Source: HRBIN01 sp038891515 (GTDB lineage: Archaea > Thermoproteota > Nitrososphaeria_A > Caldarchaeales > Caldarchaeaceae). Taken from it: a DNA stretch of 8,278 nt. Below are positions 1 through 5,203 of this stretch, piece after piece (the stretch's first letter is position 1; the number at the start of each line of letters is the position of its first letter). The notes beneath the pieces are model-generated. The model was given only the letters and a program-made list of their open reading frames with translations, was not told where the DNA came from and made no database searches. The stretch covers positions 1 through 8,278 of the forward strand of contig JAWAEB010000071.1 of NCBI GenBank assembly GCA_038891515.1. The letters run 5' to 3'. A program made the translations under genes and the position numbers.

Positions 1-290
1 CTTGTCATGGCTTACGGTAAGCATCCGGCGTGGACTGATGGGGCTCCATGGTATAGTGAAGCATGCATTAGGCTTGGGCTAAGCCATCACAGGTATAGGT
101 TTGGGGATTGGCTCTTCCAAGTCATGGAGAGGGCTGTCCAGATGCTGAAGGATAGAACCATTTCCCATACAGGAGGAGGGAATGCATTCTAGAGCATGTA
201 TGGAGATGGCTGAACCTCTTCCATCTGTCCAGCCAGCCTGAAACGCTAAGCATAATCCACAACATAAGAGGGGCGATGGAGATGGCTTAA
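1..290 (+). pseudogene. 3' end of a DDE transposase gene, frameshifted remnant
   Basis: The frame is open from the left edge and reads through TDGAPWY at bases 34-54, followed by an LGL.H stretch and then MERAVQMLKDRT ending at 159. This matches the last part of a DDE transposase catalytic domain: an Asp in TDG, then a Glu followed seven residues later by a Lys, as in IS6/IS240-like and related archaeal transposases. Frame 1 then turns into an unrelated tail (ISHTGGGNAF) and stops at 192. In frame 3 from base 159 a plausible continuation, HFPYRRRECILEHVWRWLNL, runs on through LSIIHNIRG to a TAA at 288-290. Loss of one C in an ancestral ACC-CAT would explain the break. The N-terminal part, with the first catalytic Asp, lies outside the window. 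The family is recognised from motifs; the exact IS family is uncertain. A programmed frameshift is possible but less likely than decay. Confidence 0.72.
200..287. repeat. 12-base direct repeat near the transposase end
   Basis: ATGGAGATGGCT occurs at 200-211 and again at 276-287, so the copies start 76 bases apart. The two copies fall in different frames of the transposase remnant, reading VWRWL in the first and MEMA before the stop in the second. The repeat may mark a small duplication or the end of the mobile element, or may be chance. No terminal inverted repeat can be confirmed because the other end of the element is outside the window. Confidence 0.4.
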
Positions 291-321
291 GTTAACAGAG
301 CCCTACCACACATCGCAAAGG

Positions 322-329
322 ATAAAATA
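322..329 (+). promoter_or_regulatory. Putative TATA box for the pyrophosphatase gene
   Basis: ATAAAATA lies about 33 bases upstream of the ATG at 359. An archaeal start site about 25 bases downstream would fall near 350 and give a very short leader. A GAGG at 349-352, six bases before the ATG, could act as a ribosome binding site if the transcript begins just upstream of it. Confidence 0.45.
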
Positions 330-358
330 ACGCCCTAGCGCCGTGGTTGAGGACCAAA

Positions 359-2374
359 ATGTTGACAGAGCTATTTCCCATAGCCGCCTCCTTGGCGGCC
401 CTTCTCGCCGCTTTGGCATTTGGTGTATGGCTTAGGCGTCAGCCAGCTGGCGGCGAAGATGTGCGGAGGATATCGGAGGCTGTTCGGGAAGGCGCCTTGG
501 CGTTCCTCAAGAAGGAGGTACGCATCATACTTCCACTAGCAGTCATTATCGTAGCTCTCGTAGCTCTCTTCATACATCCATATTCCGCTCTAGCCTTCGC
601 CCTAGGAGCCGGCCTCTCAATCATAGCAGGCGTCGCATCCATGCTCACATGCGTCTCAGCCGCTCCAAAGGCAGCCATGGCCACAAACAGGGGACTGGGG
701 AGGACTATGCTCACATCCTTTAGGGGCGGTGCCACCGCAGGTATGGTGATAACCTCGATGGCGCTCCTCGCAGTCTCCACCCTTTATCTATTCATCCCCA
801 ACCCAGTCCTCATAGCTGGAGCCGGGTTCGGGGCCAGCTTAGTAGCTCTCTTCATTAGGGCTGGTGGCGGCATCTACACCAAGGCAGCCGACCTAGGAGC
901 AGACCTCGTGGGCAAGCTGGAGGCAGGTATACCTGAGGACGACCCGAGAAACCCAGCAACAATAGCTGACAACGTGGGCGATAACGTAGGCGATGCTGCA
1001 GGTATGGGAGCCGACATATACGAGTCGTATGTGGTGACGCTTCTGGCATCCATGCTTCTGGGGAGTATCGTGGGAAGAAACGACCTCACCATACTCCCGT
1101 TACTAGTGGGTGGCGCTGGACTACTGGCCACGGTTGTGGGCATCATGGTGGTCTCGGGTAGGGAGCCGAAGAATCCCATGTCACCCCTAAACCTCGCATT
1201 CATGGCCTCGGCTATACTCGCGGTGTTGCTGGGCTCGGCGGTGACGCTGCTGACAGTGGACTCCGGAGGCTTTGGACTAGCCATAGTCACGGCCATCATC
1301 TTGGGCACGGCCCTCGTACCCATCATCCAGCGAATAACCGACTACTACACCAGCTATAACTACCCACCCGTGAAGACCATAACCGCCTCCACAAGCGTCG
1401 GACACAGTGCTAACATCCTTGAGGGAGTAGGACAAGGCCTAAAATCCACCCTACCCCTAGCCCTCTCTATCATAGCAGCCATCCTAACCAGCTACTTTAC
1501 GGGACTAACCGCGACCGGAAGTACAGTCTTTGGAATCTACTGTACAGCCATCACCACCATGTCCATGCTCAGCCTCTCTGGTGTAGTCCTCTCGATAGAC
1601 AGCTTCGGCCCTGTTAGCGACAACGCTGGCGGGATAGTAGAGATGACGGGGATGGGAGAGGAGAACAGAAGACTGACGGACAAGCTGGATGCTGTAGGTA
1701 ACACAGCCAAGGCCACAACCAAGGGGTTCGCCATAGCCAGCGCGGCCTTGGCAGCAATAGCCATGATACAGGCCTTCCAAAAGGAGGCTGAGGCTATCTT
1801 CGGAACCCTAGACTATAGCCTCTCCAACCCAGTGGTGGTTGTGGGCCTGCTGGTGGGAGCCCTATTACCCTTCTACATCAGCAGCAGACTCATAGCAGCT
1901 GTGAGTGCAACCGCCACAAAGATTGTGGATGAGGTGAGGAGACAGTTCAGGGAGATCAGTGGTATTCTAGAAGGCAAGGCGAAGCCAGACTATGGCAGAT
2001 GCGTTGGCATAGCCACCAGCGGAGCCATAAAGGAGCTGCTAACACCAGCCGCCATAGTAGCCCTCACACCTATCATAGTTGGAATCCTACTAGGGCCAGC
2101 TGCGGTGGCAGGCGTCCTCACAGGCGGCGTCCTCTCAGGACTTTACCTAGCATATCACATGGCCAACAGCGGAGCTGCGTGGGACAACGCCAAGAAGTAT
2201 CTTGAGGTTCTCGGAAAGAAGAAGACGCCGGAGCACGCCGTCGCGGTGGCGGGAGACTTGGTAGGAGACCCATACAAAGACACGGCAGGACCATCCCTCA
2301 ACACCGTAATCAAGGTGCTTAACACAGTATCCATTGTCTTCGTATCAGCCTTCATAGGTCTCCTCTTATGGTGA
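359..2374 (+). CDS. hppA: K+-independent H+-translocating membrane pyrophosphatase
   Basis: This integral membrane enzyme hydrolyses pyrophosphate from biosynthetic reactions and pumps protons across the cytoplasmic membrane. The 671-residue protein is close to the usual family length and almost wholly hydrophobic, with about 15-17 membrane segments. The family signature GGGIYTKAADLGADLVGK begins at residue 169. The acidic PPi/Mg2+ motifs are DNVGDNVGD (204-212) and GDLVGDPYKD near the C-terminus (D633, D637, D641). The GNTAKATTKG stretch has Lys at 451 and Thr at 454, where K+-dependent enzymes have Ala and Gly/Ala; this marks the K+-independent class, whose characterised members pump H+ rather than Na+. 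I chose ATG 359 over an in-frame TTG at 347 because GAGG sits six bases upstream and translation from TTG would cover it. The gene appears monocistronic: a decayed transposon lies upstream and a tRNA with its own promoter downstream. No T-rich terminator is evident after the stop. Confidence 0.96.
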   Translation: MLTELFPIAASLAALLAALAFGVWLRRQPAGGEDVRRISEAVREGALAFLKKEVRIILPLAVIIVALVALFIHPYSALAFALGAGLSIIAGVASMLTCVSAAPKAAMATNRGLGRTMLTSFRGGATAGMVITSMALLAVSTLYLFIPNPVLIAGAGFGASLVALFIRAGGGIYTKAADLGADLVGKLEAGIPEDDPRNPATIADNVGDNVGDAAGMGADIYESYVVTLLASMLLGSIVGRNDLTILPLLVGGAGLLATVVGIMVVSGREPKNPMSPLNLAFMASAILAVLLGSAVTLLTVDSGGFGLAIVTAIILGTALVPIIQRITDYYTSYNYPPVKTITASTSVGHSANILEGVGQGLKSTLPLALSIIAAILTSYFTGLTATGSTVFGIYCTAITTMSMLSLSGVVLSIDSFGPVSDNAGGIVEMTGMGEENRRLTDKLDAVGNTAKATTKGFAIASAALAAIAMIQAFQKEAEAIFGTLDYSLSNPVVVVGLLVGALLPFYISSRLIAAVSATATKIVDEVRRQFREISGILEGKAKPDYGRCVGIATSGAIKELLTPAAIVALTPIIVGILLGPAAVAGVLTGGVLSGLYLAYHMANSGAAWDNAKKYLEVLGKKKTPEHAVAVAGDLVGDPYKDTAGPSLNTVIKVLNTVSIVFVSAFIGLLLW

Positions 2375-2480
2375 CCAAACATAGGGCAACCACATCCATA
2401 TTATAAACGCCGCAGTGATGGGGCGACGGGATATTGCATTTAAGCGGTGGACGGAAACACCGGGTTAGCCGAGGCCATCC

Positions 2481-2490
2481 ATATAAAATA
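2481..2490 (+). promoter_or_regulatory. TATA box of the tRNA-Arg gene
   Basis: ATATAAAATA is centred about 24 bases before the first base of the tRNA at 2509. This is the expected spacing for archaeal transcription starting at or just before the mature 5' end. Confidence 0.6.
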
Positions 2491-2508
2491 GACACCGCAA
2501 GTCAAACT

Positions 2509-2602
2509 GGGCCCGTAGCCTAGAATGGATAGGGCGCCGGCCTTCGGAGCCGGAGGTCGAGAGACCGTATGGTCCGACAGGGTTCAAGTCCCTCCGGGCC
2601 CG
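2509..2602 (+). tRNA. tRNA-Arg (anticodon TCG) with a T-arm intron
   Basis: The acceptor strand GGGCCCG (2509-2515) pairs perfectly with CGGGCCC (2595-2601), followed by discriminator G2602; CCA is not encoded. The D stem is GCCT/GGGC (2518-2521 with 2532-2535, one T-G wobble). The anticodon stem is CCGGC/GCCGG (2537-2541 with 2549-2553) and the loop is CTTCGGA, giving anticodon TCG at 2544-2546, which reads the Arg codon CGA. The variable loop is AGGTC (2554-2558), and the T loop TTCAAGT is at 2583-2589. The unspliced gene has 24 bases between the anticodon and T stems, and the five bases before the T loop (CAGGG) mispair with CCCTC. Removing 19 bases (2562-2580) gives GAGGG, a perfect partner, and a normal 75-base tRNA. 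Tyr, Ser and Leu long-arm structures do not fit because the acceptor, anticodon and T-arm geometry are those of a short-arm tRNA. Confidence 0.93.
2562..2580 (+). other. 19-base tRNA intron with bulge-helix-bulge motif
   Basis: GTCG (2556-2559, exon) pairs with CGAC (2575-2578, intron) as the central 4-bp helix. AGA (2560-2562) forms the 5' bulge, and GACC/GGTC (2563-2566 with 2571-2574, loop GTAT) forms the intron hairpin. AGG (2579-2581) forms the 3' bulge. Archaeal splicing endonuclease cuts after the second base of each 3-base bulge, which gives exon ends at G2561 and G2581 and rebuilds the T stem exactly. The intron lies between tRNA positions 51 and 52. There is no outer exon helix, so this is the relaxed HBh' form. 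Shifting the boundaries by one or two bases gives the same mature product; the motif fixes the choice. Confidence 0.85.
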
Positions 2603-2606
2603 TATT

Positions 2607-2626
2607 CTATTATATGGGAATAATAG
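2607..2626 (+). terminator. Perfect 7-bp hairpin just 3' of the tRNA
   Basis: CTATTAT (2607-2613) and ATAATAG (2620-2626) are exact inverted repeats around a six-base loop (ATGGGA), starting five bases after the tRNA end. It could limit transcription or guide 3' processing. The stem is AT-rich and has no following T-run, so a terminator role is only a suggestion. Confidence 0.35.
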
Positions 2627-3029
2627 GGTAGAAGTGGTGTTGAGGGGTGTTTGGCTTGTGTTGGTCGTCAGCTGTCCGCGTCTTCGGAGATATTCATCAA
2701 GCCTTTGTTATTTCCTCCATATTGTGAGTCCTATGGGTTGGTAGATTCTCAGTCCGCTATTCGTCCCAACATATTCCAGCAAATTGAGAAGTTTCTGGAT
2801 TTCTACCATCTAAATACCCCCATCAGAAAACTCATACAGTATTACGTGATCCTGGCAATGGGCCTTCCAAGCAGGCAGTAGAGAACTTTCCAACACACAT
2901 CCAGATATAGTGGCAGATGTTGGAGAACATATAGAAAAATGGATAGATACCCCTGAATACGGGAAAAAGAACAGAGTTCAGATGTCCCGCCTTCCAAAGC
3001 CAAGTGTAGGCCATGCCGTTAACTATTAG
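2627..3029 (+). pseudogene. Unidentified decayed coding sequence downstream of the tRNA
   Basis: No intact gene fills the roughly 450 bases between the tRNA and the next gene. One plus-strand frame is open from 2627 to a TAG at 2879-2881. It has no good start (first candidate TTG 2651), but its protein-like end contains FQQIEKFLDFYHLNTPIRKL and then ILAMGLPS. From about 2850 a second frame is open to a TAG at 3027-3029 and reads RELSNTHPDIV, then GEHIEKWIDTPEYGKKNRVQ. The hand-over near 2865-2880 suggests one ancestral protein split by a frameshift, possibly another mobile-element gene, but I do not recognise the family. It could also be chance open frames. The last bases up to 3054 hold two GTTAAC palindromes and nothing else I can support. 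Confidence 0.33.
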
Positions 3030-3054
3030 GTTAACGCAATTCTAGAGATGCGGC

Positions 3055-3657
3055 CTATCGCAGCCCATCTTCACCCCTAACTTCCTCCTTTCTGAGCCCG
3101 CCGATTCGTGGTAGAGGCCTACCTCCATAGCTTACAGCTGCTATGACTACTAACTCATCAGGGAGCGGTGCATCAGGCACCTTCACCTCAATTGCGTCAT
3201 AGTGGCTTCTCACGAACGCTGCACGCTTGTAGTGTAGTGGGACATCTATAGAGGTTCCGGCTGAACCCACCTTGACCGAGGATGGTATGATGGCCTTGCA
3301 GATGTCTTCTCCACCACATTCTGCCCGGAAGGTCTTTCCAAACTTGGGATGGAGAATTGCGTGTCCATGCTCTAGCTCCCCGTCCACGCCCACAATCACC
3401 GCCTTTCCATAGCTCTCCACCAGCTCGCCTGAGATATTTATTGCAGTCCGGGCCAGACTGGCTAAAAAACCTCCAAGTTCTTCGCCAGCGTCTATGAGTA
3501 GGTGTAGGTCCGCCTCGTAACGGCCAGCATATGGGTTTTTTATCACAGCAGCGGCTGCGCCTTTCTTAACCGGCCTAGTGATCTCGACACCCTGCTCCTC
3601 CATAATCTCTTCAACGAATGTGTATCTCTTCCTAACCCTAAGCCCGCCGACTTGCAT
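3055..3657 (-). CDS. 'Amino acid synthesis' family protein (DUF1185, PF06684)
   Basis: This 200-residue soluble protein has no signal peptide or membrane segment. It shows the conserved blocks I associate with PF06684 along its whole length: NPYAGRYEADLHLLIDAGEELG from residue 41; ESYGKAVIVG then GELEHGHAILHPKFGK (81-108); KAIIPSSVK and SIDVPLHYKRAAFVRSHYDA (121-155); VPDAP..DE (160-168); and a GGRPLPRIGGL tail. The length is normal for the family. Family members are known mostly from bacteria and to my knowledge have no proven reaction; the database name is not a demonstrated function. The gene follows the dehydrogenase on the same strand after a 33-base gap, so co-transcription is likely. 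An AT-rich AAAAGATTTA box (3681-3690, minus strand), about 27 bases before the ATG, could also give a leaderless transcript of its own. The neighbours imply a role in breakdown of an N-heterocycle, which is inference. Confidence 0.85.
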   Translation of the reverse strand: MQVGGLRVRKRYTFVEEIMEEQGVEITRPVKKGAAAAVIKNPYAGRYEADLHLLIDAGEELGGFLASLARTAINISGELVESYGKAVIVGVDGELEHGHAILHPKFGKTFRAECGGEDICKAIIPSSVKVGSAGTSIDVPLHYKRAAFVRSHYDAIEVKVPDAPLPDELVVIAAVSYGGRPLPRIGGLRKEEVRGEDGLR

Positions 3658-3690
3658 ACACCAGCAGTGATTAGGTCTGTTAAATCTTTT

Positions 3691-5139
3691 CTACCACCAT
3701 CTCGTGGTTACGATTTTGTGGTCGGTGTAGAAACGTAATGTGTCAAATCTTGAGTGGGCGTTGCCGAAGAATGACTGTTTCCTCCCTCCTAGGGGGAAAT
3801 ATGCCATAGGTTGCGGTACGCCTATGTTGACACCCACATTTCCAACCTCAACGCTTGTGACGAAATGTCTTGCAGCTCTGGGATTTGATGTAAAGATAGC
3901 TGCTGCGTTGCCGTATGGTGTGTTATTGTTTATCAGTTCAATAGCTTCGTCTAGTGTCGGCACCTCTAATAGGGTTGCAACCGGGCCGAATATCTCTTCC
4001 CTAGCAATGGGCGAGGTGGGCGGGACATCTGTGAAGATTGTGGGTCCGATGAAATAACCTGGTAGCTGCCTGATGGGTTTATTCTGCCTACCGTCGAGGA
4101 TTATGCGGCCACCCGTCTCCTCACCTATCGTTATAAACCTACTTACCCGTTCCAGACCTGCCGCACTAGCCATAGGACCCATCTCCGTCTCCTTGTCCAT
4201 ACCGTATCCGAGCCTCAGCTTGGAGGAGGAGACTAGTCTATCGCGAAGCTGTAGCCCTCCCACACCGACGAGAACGGAGCCGGCCAAGCACCTTTGGCCC
4301 GACATCCCGAAAAAAGATGAGACAACTGTAGGGATGGTCTTATCCAATACGGCATCGGGCATAACTACGATGTGGTTTTTCGCACCAGCGTTGATGGACG
4401 CCCTCTTTCCATACCTTGCTGCCATTTCGTAGAGATGCTTGCCAACCCTCGTAGAGCCTATGAACCCAACACCCACGATGTGGGGATGGCTCACCAGATG
4501 CTCCACCACACTCGCATCGCCATGAAGAACAGAAACGACACCGTCGGGTACACCTGCCTCCTTGACTATTCGGGACAACTCGTCCACAACGAGGGGAGTC
4601 ACCTCACTCGGCTTCAAAACAACCGTGCACCCCAAGGCTATGGCGTAGGGCACGTAGGAGGACCATGCATGCATTGGTATATTAAATGGGGTCACAATTG
4701 CGAAACACCCGAGAGGCGCCCGCAGAAGCTCTTGGTCCACATCAGGTGAGATATCCATCATCTTCTCGCCCTTAGCAAGCGTATATGCGATGGCCGCCGC
4801 AGCCTCTATGTTCTCCAGACTCCGCTTCACCTCACCACGAGCCTCCTCAAGCGTGCGGCCGTGATTATCCACCAGCACCTGAGCCAAGTTTTCCGCGTCC
4901 CTCTCAATTAGGGACCTCAACCTATACAGGTATCCAACCTTTTCAGATGGTGTTGATTTGGAAAACCTCTCAAAGGCTCTAACACCAGACTCTACAGCCT
5001 CGTCCACCTCTTCGGGTGTGCTCACAGGAACCCACGCAATAACTGTGCCGAAGGCTGGGTTGTACGCAGGGAGAAACTTCTGAGAAGAGGATGGTTTGAA
5101 CCTGCCGTTGACAAAATTTTTCAGCGCAGGCTGGGACAT
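3691..5139 (-). CDS. mmsA: Methylmalonate/malonate-semialdehyde dehydrogenase (CoA-acylating) family
   Basis: This cytoplasmic NAD-dependent aldehyde dehydrogenase has 482 residues, close to the MMSDH norm. Family enzymes oxidise a semialdehyde of a malonic acid, lose the carboxylate and release an acyl-CoA; methylmalonate semialdehyde gives propionyl-CoA. Visible features are the PFN oxyanion Asn (153), the LKPSE cofactor site (K176), FIGST (226-230) and catalytic Cys284 in GQRCLAG. AKNHIVVMPDA is present where ordinary aldehyde dehydrogenases carry a catalytic Glu; its absence is typical of the CoA-acylating MMSDH class. EEIFGPV (381-387) and a C-terminal SFFG...RFYT..K.VT.RW block also fit. 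R106 and R283 have the same spacing (177) as the two invariant arginines (R124/R301) I recall for the Bacillus enzyme. The symbol reflects family membership; the true substrate may be a larger malonate-semialdehyde analogue, given the enamidase-like gene nearby. Valine, beta-alanine or inositol breakdown are alternatives. The ATG at 5139 follows GAGGAG with a long 12-base spacer. Confidence 0.88.
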   Translation of the reverse strand: MSQPALKNFVNGRFKPSSSQKFLPAYNPAFGTVIAWVPVSTPEEVDEAVESGVRAFERFSKSTPSEKVGYLYRLRSLIERDAENLAQVLVDNHGRTLEEARGEVKRSLENIEAAAAIAYTLAKGEKMMDISPDVDQELLRAPLGCFAIVTPFNIPMHAWSSYVPYAIALGCTVVLKPSEVTPLVVDELSRIVKEAGVPDGVVSVLHGDASVVEHLVSHPHIVGVGFIGSTRVGKHLYEMAARYGKRASINAGAKNHIVVMPDAVLDKTIPTVVSSFFGMSGQRCLAGSVLVGVGGLQLRDRLVSSSKLRLGYGMDKETEMGPMASAAGLERVSRFITIGEETGGRIILDGRQNKPIRQLPGYFIGPTIFTDVPPTSPIAREEIFGPVATLLEVPTLDEAIELINNNTPYGNAAAIFTSNPRAARHFVTSVEVGNVGVNIGVPQPMAYFPLGGRKQSFFGNAHSRFDTLRFYTDHKIVTTRWW

Positions 5140-5160
5140 GGGGACCGTAAGCTCCTCTTT

Positions 5161-5190
5161 CTATTAAATCTACTCAAGAGTTATATATGG
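5161..5190. promoter_or_regulatory. Divergent promoter region between the two catabolic units
   Basis: Only 64 bases separate the two start codons. TTATATAT (5181-5188) lies about 20 bases before the rightward ATG at 5204 and, being nearly self-complementary, also reads as a TATA box leftward. In that direction it would start transcription near 5158, just at or before the GAGGAG (5152-5157) of the dehydrogenase gene. A second AT-rich block, read as GATTTAAT on the minus strand (5163-5170), is centred about 27 bases before the leftward ATG and could give a leaderless transcript instead. The rightward gene has no recognisable ribosome binding site, consistent with leaderless translation. The boxes were found by eye. 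Confidence 0.5.
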
Positions 5191-5203
5191 TCCGGCTTTG
5201 AAG

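Noticed and set aside
439..1780. Long minus-strand open frames opposite the pyrophosphatase gene
   Set aside because: They lie antisense to a strongly conserved protein and have low-complexity Ser/Pro/Thr/Ala-rich translations with no recognisable domain; typical shadow frames of GC-balanced coding DNA.
2445..2462. CGGTG/CACCG inverted repeat between the pyrophosphatase gene and the tRNA as a terminator
   Set aside because: Only five base pairs with an eight-base loop and no T-run; too weak to call.
2832..3014. Minus-strand 60-codon open frame downstream of the tRNA
   Set aside because: It overlaps the plus-strand relic, has no ribosome binding site and an aromatic-rich translation without recognisable features.
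290..3035. GTTAAC at 290-295, 3018-3023 and 3030-3035 as shared element ends
   Set aside because: Three copies of a six-base palindrome in this length are close to chance, and no longer flanking similarity joins them.
3740..4982. Plus-strand open frames opposite the aldehyde dehydrogenase
   Set aside because: They are antisense shadows of a full-length conserved gene, with no family resemblance or start signals.
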